A stretch of 32,153 bases of DNA from Pirellulales bacterium (GTDB taxonomy: Bacteria; Planctomycetota; Planctomycetia; Pirellulales; DATAWG01): assembly GCA_035939775.1 (NCBI GenBank), contig DASZFO010000323.1, forward strand, positions 1 through 32,153. The letters run 5' to 3'. Under the pieces are notes generated by a model. It worked only from the letters and a program-made list of their open reading frames with translations. It was not told the DNA's origin and made no database searches. Below are positions 9,537 to 19,390 of this stretch, in pieces (position 1 is the stretch's first letter; each line of letters opens with the position of its first letter). The position numbers and the translations under genes are program-made.

Positions 9537-10337
9537 ATGCGGCACTTTTGGGTATTGGCAGGCGCGGCTGCCACGGCCATCGGCTGTGCACGGGCGCTCG
9601 ATCGACCGGTCGCGCCGCTGATGCCCGATGCCGGTTTGCCGCAGGTTCAGCAAGGCGAGCCGGCGCCTGCCCCGATCGTGATGCAATACGCTCCGCCAAT
9701 TGGTCCCGGCGCGCCGGCAATCATGCTCTCCGATCCGCTGCGCGTGCCGATCGCGGACCGCGATTACGCCTGGGACCAGCTCGTCGCCGTGGTCGAGGAG
9801 TACTTCAAGGTCGAGCATGAAGAGCGCGTCCGTCTGGCGGGCGACATCTTGACGGAAGGGCGGATCGACACCTACCCGCTCACGGGCGCGACGCTGCTTG
9901 AGCCCTGGCATGGCGATTCGGTCACGTATCGCGACCGGCTGGAGAGCACGCTGCAATCGATCCGCCGCCGCTGCTTTATTCGCGTGATGCCCGAGCAGGC
10001 GAGCTACCTGATCGACTTGGAGGTGTTCAAGGAATTGGAAGATTTGCCGCGGCCGTCGATGTCCACTGCAGGAGCGGCCACGTTCAATACCAGCGCCGCC
10101 GACGATCGAGGCACGCAACCGCTCCCGTCCTTCAGCCAGTTCAGCGGGACCGCGCGCGGCCCGCGGCCGATCAATTGGATTCCGCAGGGGCGCGACGTGA
10201 ATCTAGAGCAGGTGATGCTGGCAAAAATCCAAGCGCGGCTGGCCGTGGCCGTCGTGCCCGCCTTCGCGCCGCCGGCGTTCGCGCCTGGGCCCGTCTTGCC
10301 CGCGCCGGCGCCGGAAGTCATTCCGCGGCCGCAATGA
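9537..10337 (+). CDS. Probable lipoprotein of unknown function
   Basis: The frame is open from 9360, but the ATG at 9537 gives a short signal peptide ending in a lipobox-like TAIGC, with Cys17 as the likely lipidation site; upstream residues are Arg-rich and look non-coding. The mature part of about 250 residues starts with a proline-rich stretch. It then has a compact domain (VAVVEEYFKVEHEERVRLAG, then DRLESTLQSIRRRCFIRVMP) and ends in a Pro/Ala-rich tail. I know no function for it. The domain resembles conserved planctomycete envelope proteins. It diverges from the VIT-vWA gene, and both products are predicted to be exported. Confidence 0.75.
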   Translation: MRHFWVLAGAAATAIGCARALDRPVAPLMPDAGLPQVQQGEPAPAPIVMQYAPPIGPGAPAIMLSDPLRVPIADRDYAWDQLVAVVEEYFKVEHEERVRLAGDILTEGRIDTYPLTGATLLEPWHGDSVTYRDRLESTLQSIRRRCFIRVMPEQASYLIDLEVFKELEDLPRPSMSTAGAATFNTSAADDRGTQPLPSFSQFSGTARGPRPINWIPQGRDVNLEQVMLAKIQARLAVAVVPAFAPPAFAPGPVLPAPAPEVIPRPQ

Positions 10338-10518
10338 GTGCGCGGTCCTCAGGGCCTTGGGCGCTGAATTCCGCCGTATTGCTGATTGCGAATTTGTCGC
10401 GATCCGTATCCAATGGCGATATTCTTTTGACGAATACAACAATGTTGATCGACAAGTGTCGTGCATCGTATCGTCGCGGGCAGTTTCCCCTTCTTGCCAG
10501 ACGCCGAGGGTTCGTGCC

Positions 10519-10761
10519 ATGGAAAACAAATCGACGCTGATGTTCGTGGTCTTGGCACTCTGCGGGACCGCCTGCATTCTTGCTTCAATCGGGGTAGTAA
10601 CCTATCTCTATCACGAGCACGCGGCACAAATTGAACAAGCCAGTGCAAACTCCGAAAAATTCGGGCTCTTTGTGGCGTTTCCTTCAATGGCCGGGTTTGT
10701 GGTCGGCGCCGCCTTGATGGCAACGGGGATCTGGATTGGGCTAAAAGATAAAGCACGGTGA
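10519..10761 (+). CDS. Small two-helix membrane protein, 80 aa
   Basis: Two hydrophobic helices at about 7-29 (FVVLALCGTACILASIGVV) and 49-73 (FVAFPSMAGFVVGAALMATG) flank a short charged loop (HEHAAQIEQASANSEKFG). The frame stays open upstream to 10357, but that part is not protein-like and the ATG at 10519 directly precedes the first helix. Function is unknown. It lies 181 bp after the lipoprotein gene and is convergent with the TIM-barrel gene. Confidence 0.65.
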   Translation: MENKSTLMFVVLALCGTACILASIGVVTYLYHEHAAQIEQASANSEKFGLFVAFPSMAGFVVGAALMATGIWIGLKDKAR

Positions 10762-10778
10762 CCATTGCCAAAAGTCCA

Positions 10779-10831
10779 GACGCCAGTGGCGTCGGGCAGA
10801 TTCGAATCTGAATCCCGAGATTTCAGATTCG
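10779..10831. terminator. Two hairpins in a convergent gap
   Basis: A short stem GACGCC-AGT-GGCGTC sits at 10779-10793. A 10-bp stem with arms at 10803-10812 and 10822-10831 (CGAATCTGAA and its complement) overlaps the last codons of the minus-strand TIM-barrel gene. Placed between converging genes they may end transcription from both sides. No long T-run follows. Confidence 0.5.
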
Positions 10832-11665
10832 CGATTTGAGATCTTCGAGCAACCTGACGGCGCGGCCGATTTCGGCTCTTTGGCGGGCCGGCTCTTGCGG
10901 GATTTCGCGCTCGATCGTGAGCGGGCCCGAGTAGCCGAGGCGGGCGAGCGTGCGGAGGTAGTTGTCGAAGCCGACATCTCCTTCGCCGAGCGGCACTTCC
11001 TGGCCCCATTCCTTGCCCGGCCGGGCGGCCCACTTGGCGTCTTTGCAATGGACGCTCCGCACATAGGGACCGATCACTTCGAGTGCCTCGATTGGATTGC
11101 CGACGCCGTAGAGAATCATGTTCGCCGGGTCGAAGTTCACGAACAGGTTGTTGCGCTCCACGTCGCGGATGAATCGCAGGAGCGCGTCGGCGGGTTCCTG
11201 GCCGGTTTCCAAGTGCAACGATTGGCGGTTGCGGCGGCAATGATCGCAGAGATCGCGAGTGACGGCGAGCACTTCGCCGTAGAGCGGCGCGCCGCGTTCG
11301 TGCGGCACAAAGCCCAGGTGCAGCGCCACCACGTCGCAGTTCAAAAGCCGCGAGAATTCGGCGATTTCCTTCATCTCTGCGAGGCGCGCCGCTCGAGTCG
11401 CCGGAGGCACGAGGCCCACCGTCCGCACGACGGTCGGGATGTCGGCGTAGCTTTCCCCTTCAAAGCCGCCGAAAACGGCCGTGAGCCGAATCCCCAACTC
11501 GCCGAGACGAACGAGAAACCGCCGAGCGTTTTCCGCCGTCCGTGTTTCGCGATGCGGGGCGTGCAATTGAATCGTCGGCACGCCCAACTCGCGGGCGACA
11601 TCGAGTTGAACCCCGAGCCCCGCGTCGATACTGGCAAACACGCCGAGCGGCCACTTCTCGGTCAC
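10823..11665 (-). CDS. Sugar phosphate isomerase/epimerase-type TIM barrel
   Basis: The product is a 280-residue xylose-isomerase-like TIM barrel. Likely metal ligands are visible at strand ends: Glu in LHLETGQE, Asp in NLFVNFDPANMI, His in VRSVHCKDAKW and Glu in PLTIEREIP. The family covers sugar isomerases, epimerases and inositol-catabolism enzymes; the substrate cannot be read from sequence. It starts with GTG, and the GTGA at the junction overlaps the stop of the upstream oxidoreductase by 4 bp, so translation is probably coupled. It is the last gene of a three-gene operon. The pairing with a Gfo/Idh/MocA oxidoreductase suggests joint catabolism of a sugar or polyol. Confidence 0.9.
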   Translation of the reverse strand: MTEKWPLGVFASIDAGLGVQLDVARELGVPTIQLHAPHRETRTAENARRFLVRLGELGIRLTAVFGGFEGESYADIPTVVRTVGLVPPATRAARLAEMKEIAEFSRLLNCDVVALHLGFVPHERGAPLYGEVLAVTRDLCDHCRRNRQSLHLETGQEPADALLRFIRDVERNNLFVNFDPANMILYGVGNPIEALEVIGPYVRSVHCKDAKWAARPGKEWGQEVPLGEGDVGFDNYLRTLARLGYSGPLTIEREIPQEPARQRAEIGRAVRLLEDLKSRI

Positions 11666-13395
11666 ACTTGGTATTCCTTCCGAGTCGTGTCCGGCTTGAT
11701 GTTTTCCGGCGTGGCGTCGTTGTCAATATCGAACCAATCCTTATTGAACTCCAGGCGGGGCTGGCTGGAATTCTGAATCACGGCGTTGCTCACCAGCGCA
11801 ATCACCGCGTCACCCAGGGCAACCTTTGGTGTGCAGCGGGGAAGGTTCTCCGGAGACGGGTTCTTGATGCACCAGCCCCAATGCTCGAGTTCCTCGGTGT
11901 AGCCGCGGCTGATCGGACCAAGTTCCATCGCTGCCTTGCCGACGGGCGCGGCATGGCCGCCGCTTTCGGCCGTGTTCAGCACCGCCGCTCCGGTCTTGTC
12001 CTTGTCCACTTTGATCTTGGTGCTCGTCAAGGTGGCGAAGAGCAGGGCCTCCTGTTCGCGCTCGAGCACGAGCGTGCCCTTGGTGCCCATCACCACTTCG
12101 CCATAATCGCCGAAGCCGTTGCCGTTGATCGACGAATAGGTGACGACGATCTTTTTGTTCGGGTCCGAATCGTACCCCGGCGCCGGGAACTCGAACATGC
12201 AGTAGACATGATCTTCGCAATCGCGATCGAGCGGGAAGAGGCTGCGGCCGCCAATCGCCGTCACGGTCAGCGGCAATGCATGGTGCTGACCAGCTTTTCC
12301 ATTGGCCTCGTGCATCGCGCCGATCAAGAGCCCAGCGGCGTCCAATTGGTGGCTTCCCAGCTCAGCCATCAACCCGCCCCCCGTGCGCTTCCAGAGCCGC
12401 CAACGGATGAGTTCTTCCAGCGGCGACCGCTTGTAGCCACTGGAAAGCGTCTCGTCTTCGTAGCCGTATTTGGCCGCGTCAACGTCCTTGTCGGCGAGTT
12501 GGGCATTGATCTGCGCGATGAGTCTCTCGGCGTCTTCAACCTTTTTTGCGGTTACCTCAGGAGAATTCTTGAGCGCCTTGAGTGTCGCGATTTGGTTTTG
12601 GAGCTTCTTTACATCGGCGGCATTGGTCGGCAGCGGCATCTGCCAACTGTCATGCCCCGGCAAATTGCCGCGGTGCCACTGGGCGCGGATATGGTGGATG
12701 TCGCCGATAATCCCGTGGGCGATAAGCCACTTGGCGTTGTCGTAGAGCACGCTGTAGTTGCGTTGATGGCCGACGGCCAGAATCTTGCCGGTTTCCTTGG
12801 CCGCCCGGCCCATTTCCTTGCACTCATGGATGCTGTGCCCCATCAGCTTCTCCGTGAGCACGTGCTTCCCTTTGCGCATGGCCTGAATCGCCACCGGGGC
12901 ATGCAGGTGCAACGGCAAGGCGATCACTACGGCTTCAACGTTCTTGTCATTGAGCAGATCCATGTAGTCTTTGTCATAGACCGTCACGTGTTTGCGGGCT
13001 TCCGTCTCGTCCTTCCAACTGTACATGGAAATCAGGCCGGGGCGGCGCCCGAGCGCGTCGGGGCTGGAATGATCGCCGTGAAAAGCCCGATGAATGCTGA
13101 AGGGCCGAATGTCGGCAATCGCCACGACGTCGATATACCTTCGCGTTTCGGGAGCGTGCAGTGCGCCAAGCAGCACTTCCCCTTCGTCGCCAACGCCGAT
13201 GAAGCCGACGCGGAGCGGGTCCTTGGGCGGGCCTTCTTTCGCGTAGTCGAAATACATCGCGCCCAGACCGGCGCCGGCGACCGTCACCGCCAGCGTGCTG
13301 CCCAGGAAGCCGCGGCGATTGAACGCGCCATCGCCGCCGATCGCCGTTTCGAAATTATCTTTGCCGATTTCACGTTCTTCGGGAGTGAGGTTCAT
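11662..13395 (-). CDS. Tat-exported Gfo/Idh/MocA family oxidoreductase
   Basis: The product has 577 residues. A Tat signal is clear: N26-R27-R28-G29-F30-L31 followed by a hydrophobic run (STLAVTVAGAGLGAMYF). A Rossmann fold opens with RVGFIGVGDEGEVLLGAL (GxGxxG), and the EKLMG motif stands in for the family's EKP. A charged insertion (about 245-290) follows the NAD domain before GGGLMAELGSHQLDAAGLL of the second domain. It should oxidise a sugar-like substrate with bound NAD(P) outside the cytoplasm. ATG at 13395 is chosen over an open frame to 13656 because AAGGAAG lies 6 bases before it and the Tat motif follows. It overlaps its neighbours by 4 bp at both ends. Confidence 0.93.
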   Translation of the reverse strand: MNLTPEEREIGKDNFETAIGGDGAFNRRGFLGSTLAVTVAGAGLGAMYFDYAKEGPPKDPLRVGFIGVGDEGEVLLGALHAPETRRYIDVVAIADIRPFSIHRAFHGDHSSPDALGRRPGLISMYSWKDETEARKHVTVYDKDYMDLLNDKNVEAVVIALPLHLHAPVAIQAMRKGKHVLTEKLMGHSIHECKEMGRAAKETGKILAVGHQRNYSVLYDNAKWLIAHGIIGDIHHIRAQWHRGNLPGHDSWQMPLPTNAADVKKLQNQIATLKALKNSPEVTAKKVEDAERLIAQINAQLADKDVDAAKYGYEDETLSSGYKRSPLEELIRWRLWKRTGGGLMAELGSHQLDAAGLLIGAMHEANGKAGQHHALPLTVTAIGGRSLFPLDRDCEDHVYCMFEFPAPGYDSDPNKKIVVTYSSINGNGFGDYGEVVMGTKGTLVLEREQEALLFATLTSTKIKVDKDKTGAAVLNTAESGGHAAPVGKAAMELGPISRGYTEELEHWGWCIKNPSPENLPRCTPKVALGDAVIALVSNAVIQNSSQPRLEFNKDWFDIDNDATPENIKPDTTRKEYQV

Positions 13396-14420
13396 GTCTT
13401 GCTTCCTTTTGCCGCGCAACACGGCCTGACGAGAAGATGAATAAAGTAATCCAGCCCGCCCCAACGCCCCACGGCCGTCGTCGCGAGCGCCAGCATGGCG
13501 AACATCTCGATCACTTGGCTGTAAGTCTCCACGGTCCCTGGAATCCAAGGAGGTTGGGAGCAAACGACCGACAACAGAAACGCGGCGCCGGCCAATGCGG
13601 CCAAACGAGTAAAGAGTCCGACAATGAGGCAGCCGCCCGCGACTAGAATCCCCCATGATACCACGGTGTCGATCTTGTGAATCTGAGCCGTGTCGGCCGG
13701 CATTTGGCCGAGCTTGCGTTGATCCGGCGTCAGCAGGTCAATCAGCCGATCGTGGTACAGGTCTTCAATTCCCTTGGCATCGGCTCGCCATTCGGCCGGC
13801 GTTGAGCTGATCACTGCCGAAGTGCCGCTCAGGCCAACCTCGCCGAGCGGATCGTGCGCGACCGCCGTGGCCCGATTCTTCATGAACGGAATCTCATTTC
13901 CGCCGGGGGCCGCCGGCATCGTCTGAGCGCGATAAACCAACTCGCGATAGAGCCGGACATCGTCGCCGTATCCTTTGCTCTCCTTGCTGCCTTTCATCAA
14001 CTCTTCCATTTGCTTGGAAGACTGCTTGAGGATCTCATTGGCCTGCTCTTGCTGTTGCGCGTCCAGCTTGTAGAAGCTAGCGACCGAGTCTTGCTCGGTT
14101 TTCCAATCCTTGTTCACCTCGTTGAGCCAGTCGGCGTAAACGGCCACCGGCTTGCTTGATGGCTCCGCGGCGTCCTTTGTCGCGGTCGGGTCATCACCGG
14201 CCTCTCCAGAATTGGGCGAACCCTTGTCGGCCAGCGGCGTGAGGATCAACCGGTCCCACCCATGAAACTTCGGCAGCATCGCTTGATAACTGTCGGCCAT
14301 TGGTCCCTTGGCCTGCCGCAAGAAGCCTTCGCTGCTCCAATTTGGATCGGCGCGATGCGCCAGTCCTTCTTTGAAGAAATGCCAGCCGATCGCCAGTCGC
14401 AACGCGACCAGCATGACCAT
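13392..14420 (-). CDS. DoxX-like membrane protein with a large insertion
   Basis: The product has 342 residues. The first hydrophobic segment (VMLVALRLAIGWHFFKEGLA) is the usual DoxX opening. The remaining membrane part starts near residue 248 and has three helices (WGILVAGGCLIVGLF, LAALAGAAFLLSVVC, IEMFAMLALATTAV) and a DoxX-like end. Between them lies a soluble insertion of about 230 residues, rich in Gln, Lys and Glu (DAQQQEQANEILKQSSKQME), probably in the periplasm. Typical DoxX proteins have only about 130-180 residues. It is the first gene of the operon with the oxidoreductase and TIM barrel, overlapping the former by 4 bp (ATGA). An electron-transfer role linked to the oxidoreductase is inferred. 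A GGAGGAG sits about 40 bases before the ATG, too far to help. Confidence 0.82.
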   Translation of the reverse strand: MVMLVALRLAIGWHFFKEGLAHRADPNWSSEGFLRQAKGPMADSYQAMLPKFHGWDRLILTPLADKGSPNSGEAGDDPTATKDAAEPSSKPVAVYADWLNEVNKDWKTEQDSVASFYKLDAQQQEQANEILKQSSKQMEELMKGSKESKGYGDDVRLYRELVYRAQTMPAAPGGNEIPFMKNRATAVAHDPLGEVGLSGTSAVISSTPAEWRADAKGIEDLYHDRLIDLLTPDQRKLGQMPADTAQIHKIDTVVSWGILVAGGCLIVGLFTRLAALAGAAFLLSVVCSQPPWIPGTVETYSQVIEMFAMLALATTAVGRWGGLDYFIHLLVRPCCAAKGSKT

Positions 14421-14778
14421 TGTGCCGACACATAATCCAGATCGATTGCAGGCCAGGGGACTCCTCCTGCCCCGCCAAAGACGCGGGGCGAACTGAGCGG
14501 ATGGGCGCTAAGGCGGGCGAACAGCGCCGGCGGCGGCGAGCGGGTTGCTGGCCCGCCTCGTCCGGCAACCCCCTGATTATTGTCGCCGCGACGGCTCTTG
14601 CCAACTGGTTTGCTCCACCATTTACCCGAATTTTCCGGCCACCTCACGTGATTACGGCGGATGCCGTCGTAAAGTTCGGCCGGCGCTATCCGCTTGCGGA
14701 AATCGGCAACGTCCGCCGGCGGCAAGATGGCATGGCCACTCAGGCCAGTGGCCATGGCACCCGCCGACGGCACGCTGC
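14421..14778. other. Intergenic region with hairpin after purN
   Basis: This 358-bp gap between purN and the DoxX operon (both minus strand) holds no convincing gene. A perfect 10-bp stem (CATGGCCACT at 14731-14740, complement at 14747-14756) with a 6-base loop starts 22 bases after the purN stop and could end that transcript, though no T-tract follows. An 8-bp palindrome TCACGTGA lies at about 14646-14653. The promoter of the DoxX operon must lie here or further upstream. Confidence 0.5.
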
Positions 14779-15423
14779 CTACGGCCTGATCTGCACCCGT
14801 CGGCCTTCAATGCGCACGCGGCCTTGGCCAATGAGCCGGAGGGCTTCGGGGTAGGCTTCGCATTCGGCTTGAAACACTCGCTCAGCGAGGGATTCGGCGG
14901 TATCGTCGTCGAGCACGGGAACGGCCCGCTGCAAGAGGATCGGGCCGTGGTCGTAGCGATTGTCCACGAAATGGACCGTGCAGCCACTCAGTTTGGCGCC
15001 GTATTCGAGCACGGCCTCGTGGACCCGGGAGCCGTAAAACCCAGTTCCGCAAAAGGCGGGAATCAATGCCGGGTGGATGTTCAGGATGCGGTTCTCGAAA
15101 TCCGGCGGGATCGCGATCAGCTTGAGGAAACCGCCCATCACGATCAGATCGGGCGAGACCGCGCGGCAGGCGGCAAAAATGGCCAAGCTGAAGGCCTCGA
15201 TCGATTCGAACGCGCGGCGATCGATCGTCTGTGCGGGGATTCTGACGTCGCCGGCGAACTGCAATCCGCGGGCGTTTGGATTGCTGGAGATCACCAGTTC
15301 GATTCGCGCATCGAGCTGCCGCGCGGCGATCTTCTCGATCAAGTTGCGCAGCGTTGTCCCGCCGCCCGAGATCAGCATGACGAGACCAAGCGGGCTGCGG
15401 GGAGGAAATTCTATCGGCGGCAT
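14779..15423 (-). CDS. purN: Phosphoribosylglycinamide formyltransferase
   Basis: PurN transfers a formyl group from 10-formyl-tetrahydrofolate to GAR, the third step of purine synthesis, in the cytosol. The product has 214 residues, close to the usual 190-215. The phosphate-binding loop is ISGGGTTLRNL at about 19-29. Catalytic residues are present: N115 and H117 in ILNIHPALIP and D158 in YDHGPILL. The frame is open to 15519, but MPPIEFPPRSPLGLVMLISG at 15423 fits the family start and the longer N-terminus is Arg/Cys-rich. It stands alone, with a repeat-filled gap upstream. Confidence 0.94.
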   Translation of the reverse strand: MPPIEFPPRSPLGLVMLISGGGTTLRNLIEKIAARQLDARIELVISSNPNARGLQFAGDVRIPAQTIDRRAFESIEAFSLAIFAACRAVSPDLIVMGGFLKLIAIPPDFENRILNIHPALIPAFCGTGFYGSRVHEAVLEYGAKLSGCTVHFVDNRYDHGPILLQRAVPVLDDDTAESLAERVFQAECEAYPEALRLIGQGRVRIEGRRVQIRP

Positions 15424-15868
15424 GGTGTGCTCGATGGGGCATCGCCGCCGAAATATCGTGTCTCGGAAATGCACACGCTTCTTGAGGGCGGCGTCGAGCA
15501 GGGGGCAATTCGCCGGCAATCAACCCCAACGGGGTTGCGCCGACCGCTGCGCGTGACTATGGCGCAACCCCGTTGGGCAACGCCGTTAAGTATTATGCGA
15601 CGGGAAGTACCGCAGATTATCGAGATTTCCAATGTTTTCACGGCATCGCCAGAGTGACTGCTGCTAGCGATTTCAGCGGAATCGCTCGAACAAACACGTA
15701 AGAACCAGCGCCGACTTGACTTACTGAAAATGCTTAACGGGGTTGCCCGTTGGGGTAGGAAGGGAACTGAGAGTTTCCATCTCCCTGGAGGGCGTAGCCC
15801 CGTTGGGGCAATTCTGGAATCGCGCTTCAAGCGTTGCACATGAATCTCCGCGCCATCGGCCCGATCAT
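15424..15868. repeat. Repeat-filled gap between ileS and purN
   Basis: No gene is supported in these 445 bp. A hairpin with a 17-base stem is formed by 15525-15541 and 15561-15577 (the latter GGCGCAACCCCGTTGGG). Related AACGGGGTTGCC and AGCCCCGTTGGGGC elements recur near 15736-15756 and 15795-15811, so the gap is built from one palindromic repeat family. A 142-aa open frame crosses it on the minus strand but is Arg/Ser-rich and repeat-derived. Confidence 0.7.
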
Positions 15869-18800
15869 TTATTTGCTCTTTGCCGAGACGACTTGCACAT
15901 ACAGCGCGGCCTTGTATTCACCGATGGCGATTTCCACCGGCTCGACGCCGGGCAGCGGCTCAAACAACAGTTCGATCGCCAGCGTCTCGCCGCAGATGTA
16001 ATCGGCGAATTCCTTCACCGCGGCTGCGAGTTCTGCCGCGTCAGTGACGATCCCGACGCGGATTCGGTCTGTGTATTTGCAGTTGATGTCCCGGCGTCGA
16101 CCTTGAATCGTATGAACCACCTCGCGGGCTAGACCTTCGGAGATCAGCGCGGGCGTCAAATCTGTCGAAAGCACAACGACGCACGACCGCCCCTGCGCCG
16201 CCGCCCAGCCTGGTTTTGCCTGCAGCCGAACTTGCAAATCATCGCTATCGAGCGCGACCGGGCCGTCGGGCAAGTCAAGCGTCACCAGCCGCTCGGCTTC
16301 CAACCGGGCCAACAGCGCCGCGGCATCCACGCCCGCCAGCGCAGTTTTCAGCGCTGGCAGCCGCTTGCCGAGCCGGGGACCGAGCCGCTTGAGGTCGGGT
16401 AGCACCGTGTAGCTGATATACTGGTCTGCCTTCTCGGTGAATTCCACCTTCTTGACGTTCAACTCTTCTCGCAATAGGGCGGCATGTTCCGCGAGCCAAG
16501 CCTGGTGCGTCTTGTCGGCCAGGATCACTTCGACCTTGGCCAGCGGCTGGCGAATCTTGAGCTTTGCTCCCATGCGGGCCGCGCGGCCTTGCGAGGCGAT
16601 CTCGCGCACTAGGCTCATGCGGGCGGAGAGCAATTCGTCGATGGCCGAGGTCTCGCCGGTCGGGAAATCGCAGAGATGAACGCTTTCCGTCACTCGCGCG
16701 CGGAACGGCGCCACGGCAAGGTTCTGCCACAGCGCCTCGGCCAGAAACGGCACGAAGGGGGCGACGAGCTTGGCCGTGGTGATCAGACATTCGTAAAGGG
16801 TCCAATACGCGTCGCGCTTGTCGCGCGACTGTTTGTCTTCGCTCCAATACCGATCGCGGCTACGGCGGACATACCAGTTCGACAAGGCATCGACAAACTC
16901 CGTAATCCGCCCGCAGGCGGCGAAGTTGTCGTATGCGTCCATTCGCTCGGTCACTGCCGCGGCCGTGCGATGCAACTCGCTGAGCACCCAGCGATCCAGT
17001 TCGCTCCGCTGGCCGATCGGGCGATAGTCCTTCGCGTGGGAGCGAACCATCGGTTCCAGCTCGCCGGCGTCGCCGCTGAGCGACGCGGCTGGATCGAAGC
17101 CGTCGATCGTGGCATAGATCACGAAAAAGCTGTAAACGTGCCAGAGCTTGAGCAGAAACTCGGGAATGCTCTCCTTGATCGCCCGCTCGCTGTAGCGGAT
17201 CGTGGTCCACGGGGGCTGGTTAGCAAAAAAATACCAGCGTAAGGCGTCGCCGCCATAGCGGTCGAAGATCTCCTGCGGCTCCCGGTAATTTCGCTTGCTC
17301 TTCGAAAGTTTGTTGCCATCTTCGCCGAGCATCAGTCCATGCACGATGCAATTCTTGAACGGCAGCGGCAAACCCTTCGTGGGCCAATCGGAGTTGCGCG
17401 AATTGGGATCGCGAAAAAGGAGCGTGGCGATCGCAAGCTGGCTGTAGAACCAGCCGCGTGTTTGGTCGAGGCCCTCGCAAATAAAATCGGCTGGGAATTG
17501 CTCGCGGAATCTCTCGTGTCCCCGATGCGGATAGCCCCATTGGGCGAACGGCATCGCTCCGGAGTCGTACCAGCAGTCGATTACTTCAGGGACGCGCCGC
17601 ATCCGCGTTCCCGGCGAAGCGCCTGGTTGCGCTGATTCGTACGTGATGGCGTCAATATACGGCTTGTGCACTTTAAGATCGCCGTTCAACTCGGGGTTCG
17701 CCTTCTTCGCGGCGTCCCAAACCTCGGTCCCTTGCAGGCCCGGTTTCTTCAGCAACTGGTCGTAGCTGGCGATCGCCTCGGCAAAGCCCGTCGCTTCGCA
17801 AACCCAGATTGGCAGCGGCGTGCCCCAATAGCGCTCGCGCGACAGCGCCCAATCAACATTCGATTCCAAAAAGTTTCCGAATCGCCCGTCGCGAATGTGC
17901 TCGGGCAGCCAATTAATCTGACGATTGTTCTTGAGCATCTCATCTTTGAACGCGGTCGTGCGGATGAACCAACTCTGCCGCGGGTATTGAATCAACGGAT
18001 CCTCTTCCGCGCGCCAGCAGAACGGATATTCGTGCAAATACTGCTCTTGATGGTAGAGCAGCCCGCGATGGCGCAGGTCGCGGGTTATGTCGCGATCAGC
18101 TTCTTTGACCCAGCGGCCTTGAAAGTCGGGAGCTTCAGCGGTGAATTTGCCATCTGGTGCGACCGCGCAGATCAACTGCGGTCCTTGTCCTTCGATGAAT
18201 CGAGCTTGTTCATCTTGAAGCAACTGATAATCCACTTCGCCGAACGCCGGAGCTTCGTGTACTAGCCCCGTGCCGCTTTCGATCGTGACGAACTTGGCCG
18301 CGACAACGCGCCATTGGAGATATTGCCGATCACCGCTCTTGAGCATTCCCAGCTCGTCGCCGCGCCGCGACGGTTTGCCGCTGATTTGGTCAAGTTGCGG
18401 CTGATCGTAATAGCAATCGAACGGCGGCAAGTAGCGGCGGCCGACGAACTCGGTTCCCATGAGCGTACGCTCGATCTTCAGTTCGCGCTTTACCTTCGCC
18501 GCGATGGATTCGACCAGAGCGGAGGCGATCACGAGTCGCTGGTTCGTCTCGGCGTCATAGACGACTGCGTACTCCAATTCCGGATGAACGGCGGCAAACT
18601 GATTGCTTGGCAGCGTCCAAGGGGTGGTAGTCCAGACGAGCAGATTCTCGTCGGTCTTGTTGCCGGCATCGTCCAGCAGTGGAAAGAGCACGTAGACGCT
18701 CGGATCGGCCACCTCGCGATAGCCTTGGCCGACTTCGCCCGCCGACAGGGCTGTGCCTCCTTGCGCCCACCACCAGACAATCTTGTGGCCTTGATACAGC

Positions 18801-19312
18801 AGCCCGCGGTTGAATAGCTCGGCCAACGAGGCCCACACGCTTTCGATGTAACTCTGATGATAAGTGACATACGCCTCGTCGAGCCGAATCCAGAAGCCGA
18901 TCCGCTCGGTCAGCCGCTCCCATTCTTTCATGTAGCGCCAGACGCTCTGCTGGCACTTCTGGATAAACGGCTCCACTCCGTAGGCCTCGATCTCTTCCTT
19001 CGAATGGATGCCGAGTTCCTTGCAGACCTCGACCTCGACCGGCAGCCCGTGCGTGTCCCAGCCGGCCTTCCGCTCGCAGAGGAAGCCGCGCATCGTGCGA
19101 TAGCGTGGGAAAAGGTCTTTGATCGCTCGCCCGAGACAATGGCCGGGGTGCGGCATGCCGTTGGCGGTCGGCGGGCCTTCGTAGAAGACAAATCGCGGCC
19201 GGCCTGCCCGCTGGAGCAGCGATTTTTCGTAGATCTTTCCCTCTTTCCAGAAGCAGCCGATTTCCGCCTCCAGTGCCGGGAAACTCACATTGCTCTCGAC
19301 GGGTCGAAACAT
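15869..19312 (-). CDS. ileS: Isoleucyl-tRNA synthetase, type 2 (eukaryote-like)
   Basis: IleRS charges tRNA-Ile in the cytosol. The product has 1147 residues. The class I signature is in [20 protein letters not shown], with H55-P-G-H58, and KLSKSK near residue 665 is the KMSKS loop. The PPTANG form, the [15 protein letters not shown] editing-domain entry and the C-terminal [20 protein letters not shown] are marks of the type-2 enzyme shared with eukaryotes and some bacteria; type-1 enzymes usually end in a zinc motif, which I do not see here. Type-2 enzymes are as a rule less sensitive to mupirocin. The start at 19312 ([12 protein letters not shown]) matches the family better than the open frame to 19378. 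Confidence 0.95.
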   Translation of the reverse strand: MFRPVESNVSFPALEAEIGCFWKEGKIYEKSLLQRAGRPRFVFYEGPPTANGMPHPGHCLGRAIKDLFPRYRTMRGFLCERKAGWDTHGLPVEVEVCKELGIHSKEEIEAYGVEPFIQKCQQSVWRYMKEWERLTERIGFWIRLDEAYVTYHQSYIESVWASLAELFNRGLLYQGHKIVWWWAQGGTALSAGEVGQGYREVADPSVYVLFPLLDDAGNKTDENLLVWTTTPWTLPSNQFAAVHPELEYAVVYDAETNQRLVIASALVESIAAKVKRELKIERTLMGTEFVGRRYLPPFDCYYDQPQLDQISGKPSRRGDELGMLKSGDRQYLQWRVVAAKFVTIESGTGLVHEAPAFGEVDYQLLQDEQARFIEGQGPQLICAVAPDGKFTAEAPDFQGRWVKEADRDITRDLRHRGLLYHQEQYLHEYPFCWRAEEDPLIQYPRQSWFIRTTAFKDEMLKNNRQINWLPEHIRDGRFGNFLESNVDWALSRERYWGTPLPIWVCEATGFAEAIASYDQLLKKPGLQGTEVWDAAKKANPELNGDLKVHKPYIDAITYESAQPGASPGTRMRRVPEVIDCWYDSGAMPFAQWGYPHRGHERFREQFPADFICEGLDQTRGWFYSQLAIATLLFRDPNSRNSDWPTKGLPLPFKNCIVHGLMLGEDGNKLSKSKRNYREPQEIFDRYGGDALRWYFFANQPPWTTIRYSERAIKESIPEFLLKLWHVYSFFVIYATIDGFDPAASLSGDAGELEPMVRSHAKDYRPIGQRSELDRWVLSELHRTAAAVTERMDAYDNFAACGRITEFVDALSNWYVRRSRDRYWSEDKQSRDKRDAYWTLYECLITTAKLVAPFVPFLAEALWQNLAVAPFRARVTESVHLCDFPTGETSAIDELLSARMSLVREIASQGRAARMGAKLKIRQPLAKVEVILADKTHQAWLAEHAALLREELNVKKVEFTEKADQYISYTVLPDLKRLGPRLGKRLPALKTALAGVDAAALLARLEAERLVTLDLPDGPVALDSDDLQVRLQAKPGWAAAQGRSCVVVLSTDLTPALISEGLAREVVHTIQGRRRDINCKYTDRIRVGIVTDAAELAAAVKEFADYICGETLAIELLFEPLPGVEPVEIAIGEYKAALYVQVVSAKSK

Positions 19313-19390
19313 GAAGACATCACGGAGGGGCCAGGCCAGCGATGAATGCCGAGCCTGACAGTTTAGCAATGCCGCCACGGCAAGACTACA

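Noticed and set aside
11542-13440. Long plus-strand open frame (632 aa) opposite the Gfo/Idh/MocA gene
   Set aside because: It is the antisense shadow of a clear oxidoreductase gene; the product is Arg/His-rich and has no domain character.
15411-15839. Minus-strand 142-aa open frame upstream of purN
   Set aside because: It is built over palindromic repeats, is Arg/Ser-rich and matches no family I know.
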